DNA of 64,000 nucleotides from Mesonia hippocampi (GTDB lineage Bacteria > Bacteroidota > Bacteroidia > Flavobacteriales > Flavobacteriaceae). Below the pieces are notes generated by a model. That model was not told the origin of the DNA and did not search any database. It saw only the letters and a list, made by a program, of their open reading frames with translations. This document shows, in pieces, positions 45,939 through 56,166 of this stretch; positions within the stretch are counted from its first letter, which is position 1, and each line of letters begins with the position of its first letter. Location: NCBI RefSeq assembly GCF_014197445.1, contig NZ_JACIFO010000005.1, positions 1 through 64,000 on the forward strand, in the 5' to 3' direction. Position numbers and translations under genes: made by a program.

Positions 45939-47486
45939 ATGAAAAATACCATTCTTTATACTATTTGCCTCATCAGTATTGTTTTTTGGAGTTCCTGCCG
46001 AAAAGATTTCGACACCGCTCCTAGTACAGGAAACCTACATTTCTCTAAAGATACCGTGTATCTAGATACCATTTTTAGCAATATAGGTTCTAGCACTTAC
46101 AATTTAAAAGTGTACAACCGCTCGAGCGAAGACATAAACATTCCTAGCATAAAACTAGGCAAAGGACAACAATCTAATTATCGCTTAAATGTAGATGGGA
46201 TTGCAGGAAAAGAATTCACTAACGTAGAACTTCTTGCCAAAGATAGTTTATATATTTTTATAGAAACCACCGTAGATATCAAAGCCGAAACACAACAAAA
46301 TAATTTTTTATACACAGACCATATTGCTTTTGACCAAGGAGCTTTAGAACAAAAAATTTCTCTTGTAACTTTAGTTAAAGATGCTGTTTTCCTCTACCCT
46401 GAAAAAGATGAAAATGGCACTAAAGAACAACTTCAGTTTGGCACCGATGAAGAAGGAAACCCTATCTATCAAGAAGGCTTTTTTTTAGATGACACAGAAT
46501 TGCATTTTACCAACCAAAAACCTTACGTTATCTACGGCTATGCTGCTGTTCCTCCTGGAAAAACACTACAACTAGATGCTGGTGCTCGCGTACATTTTCA
46601 TAACCAAAGTGGTCTAATAGTTAGCAACACAGCGAGTTTACATGTAAACGGAATGCCTAGCCAAGACCAAAAATTACTAGAAAACGAAGTGATTTTTGAA
46701 AGTGACCGCCTAGAACCTGACTTTAGTGAACTCTCTGGGCAATGGGAAACCATTTGGCTATCGCAAGGCAGCACAAACAATAAAATTAATTATGCGACTA
46801 TAAAAAACGCAACTGTAGGAATTTTGGTCGATGCTACCGATGGTTCCAACAACCCTACGCTAGAAATAAACAACACGCAAATTTACAACTCCTCAAGTAT
46901 TGGGCTATGGGCTAAAAACAGCCACATTACAAGTAACAATCTCGTGGTAGGAAATAGCGGACAGATATCATTAAACCTATCGTTTGGCGGAAATTACACC
47001 TTCAATAACGCGACAATAACTAATTATGCAAGTAATAGACCTTCTAGTTCGTACGCATTGGCTATCCAAAACATACTAGAAACTCCAGACATAATCTACC
47101 AAGCTCCGCTTACACAAGCAACCTTTAATAACTGTATTATTTACGGAAATAAAAACTATGAATTTATTTTAAATCAAACCGACGAAACCGATTTTAATTT
47201 CCAGTTTAACAACTGCTTATTAAGGTTTAATGATTACAGAAATTTATATACAAACAAAGCCTTGTACAATTTTGAGGATGAAACCTTTTACAATACCATA
47301 CTTAGAAATGATGACCCTCTTTTTATAGCCCCTCAAGAAAACAACTATAACATCCCACACGAATCTCCTGCAAATGGTTTTGCTAATCCAACCTCTGCAA
47401 CACCAACTGATGTTACAGGCAAACCCCGTAGCAACCAACCAGATGCTGGAGCCTACGAAAGCACAAACCTACCCGAAGAAGAATAA
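45939..47486 (+). CDS. large lipoprotein with predicted parallel beta-helix
   Basis: A 515-residue exported protein with a short signal and lipobox-like WSSC (C20). An N-terminal Ig-like domain (about 30-150, DTVYLDTIFSNIGSSTYNLKVYNRSSEDI) is followed by an Asn-rich region with repeated short strands (about 200-450), the pattern of a right-handed parallel beta-helix. It ends in a short Asp/Ala/Glu-rich tail with VTGKPRSNQPDAGAYE, as in choice-of-anchor Q proteins. It is probably a surface lipoprotein of unknown function co-transcribed with the glutamine cyclotransferase gene. Confidence 0.7.
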   Translation: MKNTILYTICLISIVFWSSCRKDFDTAPSTGNLHFSKDTVYLDTIFSNIGSSTYNLKVYNRSSEDINIPSIKLGKGQQSNYRLNVDGIAGKEFTNVELLAKDSLYIFIETTVDIKAETQQNNFLYTDHIAFDQGALEQKISLVTLVKDAVFLYPEKDENGTKEQLQFGTDEEGNPIYQEGFFLDDTELHFTNQKPYVIYGYAAVPPGKTLQLDAGARVHFHNQSGLIVSNTASLHVNGMPSQDQKLLENEVIFESDRLEPDFSELSGQWETIWLSQGSTNNKINYATIKNATVGILVDATDGSNNPTLEINNTQIYNSSSIGLWAKNSHITSNNLVVGNSGQISLNLSFGGNYTFNNATITNYASNRPSSSYALAIQNILETPDIIYQAPLTQATFNNCIIYGNKNYEFILNQTDETDFNFQFNNCLLRFNDYRNLYTNKALYNFEDETFYNTILRNDDPLFIAPQENNYNIPHESPANGFANPTSATPTDVTGKPRSNQPDAGAYESTNLPEEE

Positions 47487-47510
47487 ATGTTTTACGCGTT
47501 AGTATAAAAG

Positions 47511-47548
47511 TAAACAAGGAGTTTGAAAATTTTCAAACTCCTTGTTTA
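47511..47548. terminator. 38-bp perfect palindrome, bidirectional terminator
   Basis: Positions 47511-47529 are fully complementary to 47530-47548. It lies between the convergent lipoprotein gene (plus) and the DUF2059 gene (minus), with a T-rich tail on each strand. Confidence 0.85.
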
Positions 47549-47568
47549 TTAAACGTAAACTTAAATGA

Positions 47569-47973
47569 TTACTCTGCATATTTTCCTAACAAAGCCTGAA
47601 GCTTAAGGCTTAATTCTTGCCCTGCTTCTATACTAGCTTCATCTAACAACAAACTCTTTTCGATTACCTTTTTACCCACTTCTGTGTTGTAAAATTTTAA
47701 TATTTCTTTTATTTCATCATGGGTAAACACTTGCATATACTCTTCAGCCAAACGTTCATTAAATAAATTTAATTCTTTATCCATCTCTGCTTTAAAAGCA
47801 GGCAAATTATGTTCGGGGATTAATGCTGCTACTTGCTCGTATATAAACTCGTATTGAGATTTCAATTTTATTTCGACCCAAGTTATTGCATCTTGTTTGT
47901 ACGCTTCCTGTTCTTGCGCTTGTGTTTGTACAAAAGTCAAAAAGATAACTACAGCTAAAACTGCTTTTTTCAT
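47569..47973 (-). CDS. DUF2059 family exported protein
   Basis: A 134-residue protein with a signal peptide (MKKAVLAVVIFLTFVQTQAQ) and a helical DUF2059 domain (about 60-125: FNERLAEEYMQVFTHDEIKEILKFYNTEVGKKV). The function is unknown. I use the ATG at 47973; the longer frame starts at GTG (48003) and would bury the signal peptide. It is probably downstream of glyA, 73 bp away, but may have its own promoter. Confidence 0.8.
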   Translation of the reverse strand: MKKAVLAVVIFLTFVQTQAQEQEAYKQDAITWVEIKLKSQYEFIYEQVAALIPEHNLPAFKAEMDKELNLFNERLAEEYMQVFTHDEIKEILKFYNTEVGKKVIEKSLLLDEASIEAGQELSLKLQALLGKYAE

Positions 47974-48046
47974 AATATTATGGTTAGTAATATAAAAATC
48001 CACTGTGTGATTTATTTAAACCACACAATGGAAAATGTCTTGTAAA

Positions 48047-49324
48047 TTACATAGAGAACAATGGTAAATCTCCCATCATTGCTTCTACCTCTTTCTTAAC
48101 GGCTAGGTGTGTTTCTTCGTGATCGATATTACTAATTACACGATCTATTAGGTCAACAATAGTTTCCATATCCGCTTCTTTTAACCCTCTAGTGGTAACT
48201 GCAGCTGTACCTACACGCATTCCTGAAGTTACAAAAGGAGATTCTGTATCAAAAGGCACCATGTTTTTATTTACGGTTATTTCTGCTTTTACCAAAGTAT
48301 CTTCTGCCTGTTTACCCGTAACATTTTTATTACGCAAATCTATCAGCATCATGTGGTTATCTGTTCCGCCAGAAATAATTTCGTAACCTCTATCTACAAA
48401 AGCCTTTGCCATTGCTTTGGCATTCTTTTTTACCTGTACCATGTAGTGCAAAAACTCATCGGTAAGTGCTTCACCAAAAGCTACAGCCTTAGCAGCAATA
48501 ATATGCTCTAAAGGCCCACCTTGATTTCCTGGAAAAACAGCACTATTAATCAATGTTGACATCTTTTTAGGCTTTCCGCTTTTTAAAGTTTCCCCAAAAG
48601 GATTTTCAAAATCTTTCCCTATCAAAATCATTCCCCCACGTGGTCCTCTTAATGTTTTATGGGTGGTTGTAGTTACAATATGGCAATGCGGAAGCGGATC
48701 TTGCAATAAGCCTTTAGCTATCAAACCTGCCGGATGCGCCATGTCTGCCAATAAAATTGCTCCTACTTCATCTGCTATTTCTCTAAACGTTTTATAATCT
48801 ATTTCTCTAGAATAAGCAGAAGCTCCTGCAATAATCATTTTTGGTTTCTCTTTTTTTGCAACCTCTCTAACATGGTCATAATCAATATATCCTGTTGTTT
48901 TATCTACCCCGTAAAAAACTGGATTATAAAGTTTTCCTGAAAAATTTACAGAAGAACCATGCGTTAAATGCCCGCCATGAGATAAGTCAAACCCTAATAT
49001 TTTATCACCAGGATTAAGGCAAGCTGCAAAAGCCGCTGTATTTGCCTGAGAACCAGAGTGCGGCTGAACGTTAACATACTCGGCATTAAATAGTTCTTTT
49101 GCTCTATCTATGGCTAGTTGCTCTATTTCATCTACTACTTCACAGCCTCCATAATAACGCTTACCAGGATAACCTTCTGCATATTTATTGGTTAATATAG
49201 AACCTGCGGCAGCTAAAACCTGATCACTAACAAAATTTTCACTAGCAATCAATTCTAATCCATTTGTTTGTCGTTTTTTCTCTTCATTAATAAGATCAAA
49301 AATCTCAGTATCGTGTTGCTTCAT
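48047..49324 (-). CDS. glyA: serine hydroxymethyltransferase
   Basis: A 425-residue PLP enzyme that interconverts serine and glycine and makes 5,10-methylene-tetrahydrofolate. The PLP lysine is K223 in [37 protein letters not shown] and [11 protein letters not shown] are family signatures. Length is as expected. A -7 box TATTTTTG is 24 bases upstream. Confidence 0.96.
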   Translation of the reverse strand: MKQHDTEIFDLINEEKKRQTNGLELIASENFVSDQVLAAAGSILTNKYAEGYPGKRYYGGCEVVDEIEQLAIDRAKELFNAEYVNVQPHSGSQANTAAFAACLNPGDKILGFDLSHGGHLTHGSSVNFSGKLYNPVFYGVDKTTGYIDYDHVREVAKKEKPKMIIAGASAYSREIDYKTFREIADEVGAILLADMAHPAGLIAKGLLQDPLPHCHIVTTTTHKTLRGPRGGMILIGKDFENPFGETLKSGKPKKMSTLINSAVFPGNQGGPLEHIIAAKAVAFGEALTDEFLHYMVQVKKNAKAMAKAFVDRGYEIISGGTDNHMMLIDLRNKNVTGKQAEDTLVKAEITVNKNMVPFDTESPFVTSGMRVGTAAVTTRGLKEADMETIVDLIDRVISNIDHEETHLAVKKEVEAMMGDLPLFSM

Positions 49325-49348
49325 ACCTTATTGGTTTAAAAATTTCCT

Positions 49349-49356
49349 CAAAAATA
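49349..49356 (-). promoter_or_regulatory. -7 box of glyA
   Basis: TATTTTTG on the minus strand, 24 bases before the glyA ATG; the -33 element is unclear. Confidence 0.4.
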
Positions 49357-49434
49357 ACAAAAGCATTCGGTTAATTGCAGGAAAATAATATATTTGAATA
49401 TAAGAAAAAGTTTCAACAATAAAAAATACATCTT

Positions 49435-50718
49435 ATGGTGATAACTGCAAACGACCCTAAACGAAAATCATGGCTAGAAATACCTAAAAACAGTGATTTT
49501 CCTATACAGAATATTCCTTTTGGTGTTTTTCTAACCAGAGACGATATTATTACTATTGGTACACGAATAGGAAACTACGCTATAGATTTAGGTGCATTGC
49601 ATCAACTAGGGTATTTTGAAGGCATCCCGCTAACCGATGATATTTTTTTACAAGACAGTTTAAACGATTTTATTGCTGATGGAAGAAAAACTTGGCGAGC
49701 AGTACGCAACAGAATTGCCGATATTTTTGACATCACAAACGAGGCTTTAAAAAACAACGAGGAACACCGCAAAGTAATTTTATTTACGCTAGATGAAATA
49801 GAAATGCAACTCCCTGTTCAAGTAGGCGATTATACCGATTTCTATTCGAGTAAAGAACATGCCGAAAATGTTGGGATTATGTTTAGAGGTAAAGAAAATG
49901 CATTAATGCCCAACTGGCTTCACATGCCTGTAGGTTACCACGGAAGAAGTTCCTCTATAATTCCTTCGGGAATTCCTATACACCGCCCGCAAGGTCAGAA
50001 ATTACCTCCTGGAGCAGAAAAGCCTACTTTTGGCCCTTCACGAAAGGTAGATTTTGAGCTAGAAATGGCCTTTATTACCACCGATGCCAACCAGCTTGGT
50101 GAACCCATACCTGCAAAAGATGCCGAAGAATATATTTTTGGCTTAGTTTTATTTAACGATTGGTCTGCTCGCGATATTCAACGTTGGGAATATGTACCTC
50201 TAGGGCCCTTTTTAGGAAAAAACTTTGCCTCCTCTGTATCGCCATGGATTGTTACCTTAGATGCTTTGGAACCATACAGAACCGAAGGTCCTACGCCTGT
50301 TACCGAGCAACTTCCGTATTTAAAAACACAAGGTAAAAAAACCTTTGATATTCATTTGGAAGTCGCTTTAAAACCCGAAAAAGACGAAGAAACCATCATT
50401 AGCAATTCCAATTTCAAACACTTGTATTGGAATATGAGTCAACAATTAGCCCACCACACCATAAACGGTTGCCCTATAAATAGTGGCGATATGATGGGAA
50501 GCGGAACAATTTCTGGTAAAACACCTAACAGCTATGGGTCTATGCTAGAGCTTTCGTGGAACGGAAGCAAACCTGTACGTTTGAAAAATGGACAAGACCG
50601 AAAGTTTATTCAAGATAACGATACCGTAATTATGCGTGGCTATTGTAAAAATACAGATACCCGAATTGGTTTTGGAGAAGTATCAACAAAATTACTTCCC
50701 ATTTTTAAAAAAGATTAA
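49435..50718 (+). CDS. fahA: fumarylacetoacetase
   Basis: A 427-residue full-length fumarylacetoacetate hydrolase, the last step of tyrosine breakdown to fumarate and acetoacetate. Seen: the N-terminal FAH-N domain (1-125, DFPIQNIPFGVF), DFYSSKEHAENVG and GYHGRSSSI with the catalytic His, FELEMAFI metal ligands, FNDWSARDIQ, and GSGTISG with the C-terminal dimer loop. No other tyrosine catabolic gene is adjacent. It is divergent from glyA. Confidence 0.95.
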   Translation: MVITANDPKRKSWLEIPKNSDFPIQNIPFGVFLTRDDIITIGTRIGNYAIDLGALHQLGYFEGIPLTDDIFLQDSLNDFIADGRKTWRAVRNRIADIFDITNEALKNNEEHRKVILFTLDEIEMQLPVQVGDYTDFYSSKEHAENVGIMFRGKENALMPNWLHMPVGYHGRSSSIIPSGIPIHRPQGQKLPPGAEKPTFGPSRKVDFELEMAFITTDANQLGEPIPAKDAEEYIFGLVLFNDWSARDIQRWEYVPLGPFLGKNFASSVSPWIVTLDALEPYRTEGPTPVTEQLPYLKTQGKKTFDIHLEVALKPEKDEETIISNSNFKHLYWNMSQQLAHHTINGCPINSGDMMGSGTISGKTPNSYGSMLELSWNGSKPVRLKNGQDRKFIQDNDTVIMRGYCKNTDTRIGFGEVSTKLLPIFKKD

Positions 50719-50729
50719 AAAACACCCAA

Positions 50730-51110
50730 TTACCCTAAAAATTCTGCATTGATTTCGTGATGAGATTGATGCAGAATTACTTTTCTATTCTTAATTACCA
50801 ACAACTGCGGGGATTCATGCTGAACTTCGAAATTTCTTGCCAAACCTAACGAAATTTCCCTATACGCAACCACATCTACCATAAACAGAGAAACCTCATC
50901 GGGTTTATACGCAAAATTACGTTCAAAACTTCTTAAAACCATACTGCTAATTCCGCATCGAGGCGAATGCTTAAAAACAGCCACCGGAATAGTTTCCGAT
51001 TCCTTCAACATATTTTCAACCTGTACATCAGCAGTTAGCAATTTCCATGGTAACTTTTCCTCTGCTTCATTATCGGCTTTATTTCCTAAAATACTCTTTA
51101 TCCAACTCAT
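50730..51110 (-). CDS. ytxJ: bacillithiol system redox protein YtxJ
   Basis: A 126-residue thioredoxin-fold protein with a single active-site cysteine, C52, in HSPRCGISS, which is the monothiol CGIS motif of the YtxJ (BrxC-like) family. It reduces bacillithiol-protein mixed disulfides in Firmicutes and is found in Bacteroidota that make bacillithiol. It implies this organism uses bacillithiol (inference; biosynthesis genes are not in the window). The stop codon is 11 bp from that of fahA. Confidence 0.9.
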   Translation of the reverse strand: MSWIKSILGNKADNEAEEKLPWKLLTADVQVENMLKESETIPVAVFKHSPRCGISSMVLRSFERNFAYKPDEVSLFMVDVVAYREISLGLARNFEVQHESPQLLVIKNRKVILHQSHHEINAEFLG

Positions 51111-51179
51111 GCTTAATTTTAAATTAAATCAACTTCATCAAAAATAATGTATTTTTATAGAGCTTCGATAAAACGACTA

Positions 51180-51225
51180 GACAAATTGTCATTATTATGT
51201 TTTATTTTAATGTCATTATGACATT
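51180..51225. promoter_or_regulatory. two dyads upstream of clpB
   Basis: GACAA-A-TTGTC (51180-51190) and AATGTCA-TTA-TGACATT (51209-51225) lie 84-49 bases ahead of the clpB ATG. Both contain TGTC/GACA half sites. They may bind a stress regulator for clpB; none is encoded nearby. Confidence 0.45.
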
Positions 51226-51273
51226 TTCGAGTTTAGGTACAACCTTTGTATAATCAAAAACAAAACAATAATT

Positions 51274-53877
51274 ATGAACTTAAACAATTTCACAATAAAA
51301 ACCCAAGAAGCTGTACAACAAGCACAGCAGCTTGCTCAAGAATATGGGCATCAACAAATAGAAAATGAACACTTATTTAAAGGCATTACGCTGGTTGATG
51401 AAAATGTAACCCCGTTTATCTTAAAAAAATTAAACATCAACGTTCAGCTATTCAACCAACTTATAGATAAAAGCTTAGAAAGTTTCCCTAAAGTAAGTGG
51501 AGGCGATATTATGCTATCGCGCGAGGCTGGAAAAACCTTAAATGAAGCCTCTATTATTGCAAAAAAGATGCAAGACGAGTATGTTTCTATAGAACACCTT
51601 ATCCTAGCCATCTTTAAATCTAATAGCAGTGTAGCACGTGCCTTAAAAGACCAAGGCGCAACAGAAAAAGCATTAAAAGCCGCTATCGAAGAACTCCGTA
51701 AAGGTGGTAAAGTAACTTCTCAAAGTGCCGAAGATACATACAACTCACTTAATAAATACGCTAAAAACTTAAACCAATTAGCCGAAAGCGGAAAACTAGA
51801 CCCTGTTATTGGTAGAGATGAAGAAATACGCCGAATTCTTCAAATATTATCACGTAGAACCAAAAATAACCCGATGCTGGTAGGAGAACCCGGAACAGGT
51901 AAAACCGCCATTGCAGAAGGTTTAGCTCACCGTATTGTAGCTGGCGATGTTCCTGAAAACCTAAAAGATAAAGAAATTTATTCCTTAGATATGGGAGCAT
52001 TAATTGCAGGTGCAAAATATAAAGGAGAATTTGAAGAGCGTTTAAAAGCAGTAATTAAAGAGGTTACGGGTAGCGATGGGAACATTGTGCTTTTTATAGA
52101 CGAGATTCACACCCTTGTAGGAGCTGGAGGTGGACAAGGAGCTATGGACGCTGCCAATATCTTGAAACCAGCACTTGCCCGTGGCGAACTACGAGCAATA
52201 GGTGCAACTACTTTAGATGAATACCAAAAATATTTTGAGAAAGATAAAGCCTTAGAACGTCGTTTCCAAAAGGTAATGGTAGATGAACCCGATACCGAAA
52301 GTGCGATTTCTATTTTACGAGGAATTAAAGAAAAATACGAAACACACCATAAGGTACGTATTAAAGACGAAGCAATTATTGCCGCAGTAGAACTATCTCA
52401 ACGCTATATTACCAACCGCTTTCTCCCCGATAAAGCCATCGATTTAATGGATGAAGCCGCATCAAAATTACGTATGGAAATCAACTCTAAACCAGAAGAG
52501 CTTGATGTTCTAGACCGTAAAATCATGCAATTGGAAATCGAGATTGAAGCCATAAAACGTGAGAAAGACGAAACCAAACTAAAATCGTTGCAAGCAGACT
52601 TGGCGAACCTAAAAGACGACCGAGCTGAACTTAACGCCCAATGGCAAAACGAAAAGGCTGTTGTAGATAATATTCAACAAGCAAAAACCGATATCGAAAA
52701 TTTCCGCTTAGAAGCCGAACGTGCCGAACGTGAAGGAAACTATGGTAAAGTTGCAGAAATTAGATACGGAAAAATTAAAGAAGCACAAGAACGCTTAGAA
52801 AAACTTCAGAAAGAAGTTAGTGAAAACCAAAAAGAAGGTAATAAATCACTAATTCAAGAGGAAGTTACCCGAGATGATATTGCCGAAGTAGTTGCTAAAT
52901 GGACAGGAATACCAGTTACCAAAATGCTGCAAAGTGAACGAGAAAAACTGTTATATTTAGAACAAGAACTACACAAACGTGTAGTAGGACAAGAAGAAGC
53001 CATAGAAGCTGTAAGCGATGCGATAAGACGTAGTCGCGCTGGGTTACAGGATCAAAAACGTCCTATTGGCTCATTCCTGTTTTTAGGAACAACAGGAGTG
53101 GGTAAAACAGAGCTGGCAAAAGCCTTGGCAGAATACCTCTTTGATGACGATGCAGCCATGACACGTATCGATATGAGTGAATACCAAGAGCGCCACAGTG
53201 TAAGTCGTTTAGTAGGAGCTCCTCCAGGATATGTTGGCTATGATGAAGGTGGACAATTAACCGAGGCGGTGAGAAGAAAACCATATTCTGTAGTGTTGTT
53301 AGACGAAATTGAAAAAGCACACCCAGATACCTTTAATATTCTTTTACAAGTATTGGACGAAGGAAGGTTGACTGATAACAAAGGAAGATTGGCCGATTTT
53401 AGAAATACCATTATCATCATGACCTCAAATATGGGAAGTCATATTATTCAAGATAAATTTGATAATATTCCTAATATTGAAAATGCGATGGAAAGTGCCA
53501 AAACAGAAGTCTTAGGACTTTTAAAACAACAGGTACGCCCTGAGTTTTTAAACAGGATAGATGATATTGTAATGTTTACCCCACTAACTCAGGGAAACAT
53601 CCAAGAAATTGTACGCTTACAATTAAAAGCTGTTTCTAGAATGCTAAGTGAGCAACACATTACACTAGATGCTACCAATGAGGCCATTGCTTACTTATCT
53701 AAACTAGGTTACGACCCACAATATGGTGCTCGTCCTGTAAAAAGAACTTTACAAAAGGAAGTCCTTAATAAATTATCGAAAGAAATTTTAAGTGGACAAA
53801 TAACCACCGAGAGTATTATTTTACTCGATGCGTTTGATAATAAGCTTGTTTTTAGAAATGAAACAAAAACGTTCTAA
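51274..53877 (+). CDS. clpB: ATP-dependent chaperone ClpB
   Basis: An 867-residue Hsp100 disaggregase that works with DnaK on aggregated proteins. Order: Clp-N repeats (1-145), AAA1 with Walker A GEPGTGKT (204-211), the coiled-coil middle domain (about 410-530), AAA2 with GTTGVGKT (605-612) and the C-terminal domain D2. Pore loop [12 protein letters not shown] and GYVGYDEGG are seen. Two dyads upstream are possible heat-shock operators. It is followed by its own terminator. Confidence 0.96.
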   Translation: MNLNNFTIKTQEAVQQAQQLAQEYGHQQIENEHLFKGITLVDENVTPFILKKLNINVQLFNQLIDKSLESFPKVSGGDIMLSREAGKTLNEASIIAKKMQDEYVSIEHLILAIFKSNSSVARALKDQGATEKALKAAIEELRKGGKVTSQSAEDTYNSLNKYAKNLNQLAESGKLDPVIGRDEEIRRILQILSRRTKNNPMLVGEPGTGKTAIAEGLAHRIVAGDVPENLKDKEIYSLDMGALIAGAKYKGEFEERLKAVIKEVTGSDGNIVLFIDEIHTLVGAGGGQGAMDAANILKPALARGELRAIGATTLDEYQKYFEKDKALERRFQKVMVDEPDTESAISILRGIKEKYETHHKVRIKDEAIIAAVELSQRYITNRFLPDKAIDLMDEAASKLRMEINSKPEELDVLDRKIMQLEIEIEAIKREKDETKLKSLQADLANLKDDRAELNAQWQNEKAVVDNIQQAKTDIENFRLEAERAEREGNYGKVAEIRYGKIKEAQERLEKLQKEVSENQKEGNKSLIQEEVTRDDIAEVVAKWTGIPVTKMLQSEREKLLYLEQELHKRVVGQEEAIEAVSDAIRRSRAGLQDQKRPIGSFLFLGTTGVGKTELAKALAEYLFDDDAAMTRIDMSEYQERHSVSRLVGAPPGYVGYDEGGQLTEAVRRKPYSVVLLDEIEKAHPDTFNILLQVLDEGRLTDNKGRLADFRNTIIIMTSNMGSHIIQDKFDNIPNIENAMESAKTEVLGLLKQQVRPEFLNRIDDIVMFTPLTQGNIQEIVRLQLKAVSRMLSEQHITLDATNEAIAYLSKLGYDPQYGARPVKRTLQKEVLNKLSKEILSGQITTESIILLDAFDNKLVFRNETKTF

Positions 53878-53895
53878 GCTTTCTCATAATTACTC

Positions 53896-53925
53896 AAAAG
53901 CCCTGAAAATTCAGGGCTTTTTTTA
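53896..53925. terminator. terminator of clpB
   Basis: AAAAGCCCTGAA (53896-53907) pairs with TTCAGGGCTTTT (53910-53921), a 12-bp perfect stem with a 2-base gap, followed by T run. It may also serve the convergent racemase gene. Confidence 0.88.
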
Positions 53926-53955
53926 TACTTTTGTTAGTTATAAATGCTTTAGTAT

Positions 53956-54639
53956 TTATTTATTTAAGGCAAAATCTACAATACTTTCAACGTGAATTTT
54001 TGCCGTGTCAAACACCGGAAAGTCAAAATCTTTCTGTTCAATAAGCATAGGGATCTCGGTACATCCTAGAACAAGTCCTTCCGCTCCCCTTTCCTTTAGC
54101 TCAGTTGCATACTTTATGAATTTTTGCTTTGATTCTTTCCTTACAATTCCTTTTCCTAGTTCGTTTTTTACAATATTTTGTATTTCTTCAATGTCTTCTT
54201 TGCTAGATGGGATAACGGTCTCAATATTATACGCTTCCAACTTATTTTTATAAAAATCCATTTCCATTGTAAATTTTGTTCCTAACAGTCCCACTTTAGA
54301 CAATTTTTGTTTTTGTATTTTTTTCGCAGTGGCGGCGACAATATGGATAATAGGAATATTTATTTTTGATTGGATTCTGTCTGCAAATAAATGAGCCGTA
54401 TTGGCACCTAAAACAATCAAACCTACATTACTTGCAGCTAAACTTTTACAGGCATTAAAAATCAGATCATAAGAGTTCATCCATCCTTTATTTTGGATAT
54501 CAGCAAAATTCAGGGAATATATTATACATTCTGCCGAGTTTAGTCCGCCCAATCTCTCATTGATATTTTGGTTTATATATTTGTAATAATCTAAAGTTGA
54601 AGTCCAACTTATCCCGCCTACTAAACCTATTTTTTTCAT
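53956..54639 (-). CDS. Asp/Glu/hydantoin racemase family protein with one catalytic Cys
   Basis: A 227-residue protein of the aspartate/glutamate racemase family. The C-terminal catalytic cysteine is C193 (LGCTEIPM). The first cysteine of the pair is absent: the loop is LGANTAH, with A79 before N80, where CTNTMH or CNTAH would stand. Some one-cysteine family members (such as E. coli YgeA, with Thr there) still racemise amino acids, so activity is possible but its kind is unknown. It is convergent with clpB and monocistronic. Confidence 0.8.
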   Translation of the reverse strand: MKKIGLVGGISWTSTLDYYKYINQNINERLGGLNSAECIIYSLNFADIQNKGWMNSYDLIFNACKSLAASNVGLIVLGANTAHLFADRIQSKINIPIIHIVAATAKKIQKQKLSKVGLLGTKFTMEMDFYKNKLEAYNIETVIPSSKEDIEEIQNIVKNELGKGIVRKESKQKFIKYATELKERGAEGLVLGCTEIPMLIEQKDFDFPVFDTAKIHVESIVDFALNK

Positions 54640-54757
54640 TTTGTTATATTCTTATTTCTAGCTTGTTAACAATTTTTACATGCCTTAATTTAAAAAGGCT
54701 TTTACCGTTTATTTATGTAGTTGTAAACCTGTATAATAATATTTTTATTGGTGTGGT

Positions 54758-55474
54758 TTATAATAGTGTATTAATATACTGATATAATAAACCTATTGAA
54801 ATTGCTAAGCCAAAGCTAATCAAAGTTCCTATTAATATGTATTCTGTTAGTTTTCTGTCTTTAGCTCTAGAAAGGTCTCCAAATCTAAAAACAGATTTTG
54901 CAGCTATTAGTAACCCTATTGCGCTCCATTGATTTAATAGGATAAAAGCGAAAACAAATAGGCGTTCTAATATTCCTATATATTTTCCTGCGTTTTCTAA
55001 GGAGTCTTCTGGTTTATCTTCTTCCAAAACCCACTTACTAATAATAATTTTCATAATTATTGACGATACAAAGGAGACGGTAAGAATGGCGAGTATTAAT
55101 AAGAGTGATTCGGCTGAGTAAATTTTCTCTAGGGCTATTATGTACGATGTGTTTAAATAGACAACAATACTAATTATTGCTAAATGTAAAAGTTGGTCTA
55201 AAACAAATAATAACCTAGGATTAATTTTTTTATCTAATTTTAATTTAAGAAAATCTATTATTAAGTGACTCATTACTATAATTAATATTGATAACCAATA
55301 TGACCAATCGAATTCCAGCAATATAAAAAGTGCTCCTAGGTGAACTAAACCATGTAGATATAAATATTTAGACTTATGTTTTTTACTTTTTTTATCTTCA
55401 ACCCAGCTATTGGGTTGTAATACAAAATCGCCTATAACATGTGCTATTAACAGCTTTATTGTCAGGATTATCAT
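54758..55474 (-). CDS. DUF3307 membrane protein
   Basis: A 238-residue membrane protein with the DUF3307 start LLIAHVIGDFVLQPNSWVEDK and about six or seven hydrophobic helices (roughly 1-15, 38-72, 88-110, 118-142, 168-190, 212-235). H35-H41 in YLYLHGLVHLG and the D16 region are conserved polar residues within membrane segments. The function is unknown. It overlaps the upstream satD gene by 4 bp (ATGA), so the two are translated together. Confidence 0.8.
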   Translation of the reverse strand: MIILTIKLLIAHVIGDFVLQPNSWVEDKKSKKHKSKYLYLHGLVHLGALFILLEFDWSYWLSILIIVMSHLIIDFLKLKLDKKINPRLLFVLDQLLHLAIISIVVYLNTSYIIALEKIYSAESLLLILAILTVSFVSSIIMKIIISKWVLEEDKPEDSLENAGKYIGILERLFVFAFILLNQWSAIGLLIAAKSVFRFGDLSRAKDRKLTEYILIGTLISFGLAISIGLLYQYINTLL

Positions 55475-56079
55475 AATTGTGAAATATTTTTAACATAAAA
55501 TTCATTCATGCTCATAATTTCCTCGTAACCACCTCTTTTAAAAGCTTCGCTTATATTACTTTGCGACCTACCCAAAAGCTTTGCTAAATCTTGTTGATTT
55601 TTTTCAGGGTGCTCTATCGCTGTTTTTATTACTTTAGAAACTACACTACTCCAATTATCTGTGGTTAAAAGTGATAGTTTAAACATGAGATTTAAAGATT
55701 CGTCTAATTGTACATTCCCCGATTTTATTGCTAATGAATATTTTTTTAATTCTTCAAAACATTCACCAGAATTAACATAAGCTATTCCATTAGATTCTGT
55801 AATTTTATCAGAACTATAATTTTCCTCCCCAATACCTATTGCTATCCTAACATCGTGTGTTTTTGTTTGTTTGATAGTTGATTTAATATGAATTGCTGCG
55901 AGTAATGCTTTTTCGGGCGCTAGTGACAACTGAAAACTATCTCCTCTATATATTTCCCAATTTTGAGGTTCATTACCGTATTTATTTAATACGTTCTTTA
56001 AAGGTTTTATCCAATGCTCAACCTCTCCTTTTTTGGAATTTATTATATCTCCTGTTAATACAGCTATCATTTCTTTCAT
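55471..56079 (-). CDS. SatD family protein with C-terminal HTH
   Basis: A 202-residue SatD-like protein. The N-terminal part (1-150) begins MIAVLTGDIINSKKG and contains EIYRGDSFQL, resembling the ferredoxin-like fold of nucleotide cyclase relatives without a convincing active site. The C-terminus (about 158-185, QQDLAKLLGRSQSNISEAFKRGG) is a helix-turn-helix. It is therefore a candidate regulator of its own operon with DUF3307; two CAGATA/TATCTG dyads sit directly upstream. The name comes from a streptococcal operon and implies no known biochemical role. Confidence 0.8.
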   Translation of the reverse strand: MKEMIAVLTGDIINSKKGEVEHWIKPLKNVLNKYGNEPQNWEIYRGDSFQLSLAPEKALLAAIHIKSTIKQTKTHDVRIAIGIGEENYSSDKITESNGIAYVNSGECFEELKKYSLAIKSGNVQLDESLNLMFKLSLLTTDNWSSVVSKVIKTAIEHPEKNQQDLAKLLGRSQSNISEAFKRGGYEEIMSMNEFYVKNISQL

Positions 56080-56084
56080 TTTTT

Positions 56085-56092
56085 CAAATATA
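56085..56092 (-). promoter_or_regulatory. -7 box of satD
   Basis: TATATTTG on the minus strand ends 5 bases before the satD ATG, giving a transcript with almost no leader. The region where its -33 should lie is covered by the first dyad at 56103-56126. Confidence 0.45.
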
Positions 56093-56102
56093 TCTATAAA
56101 AA

Positions 56103-56152
56103 AGCAGATATAAAATAATATCTGCTAAAAAACAGATAATTTAAAATATCTG
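56103..56152. promoter_or_regulatory. two dyads, probable SatD operator
   Basis: AGCAGATAT (56103-56111) and ATATCTGCT (56118-56126) form a perfect 9-bp inverted repeat. A second, CAGATA (56133-56138) and TATCTG (56147-56152), follows with its centre 28 bp away. They lie between the satD -7 box and a plus-strand TAGCTTTG box (56167-56174), so a bound protein could block both directions. Confidence 0.55.
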
Positions 56153-56166
56153 CTTGTAAAAAGATA

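Noticed and set aside
56103-56152. Repeated AGCAGATAT/ATATCTGCT units considered as a CRISPR array
   Set aside because: Only two dyads, with short AT-rich spacers and no cas genes; the arrangement fits an operator.
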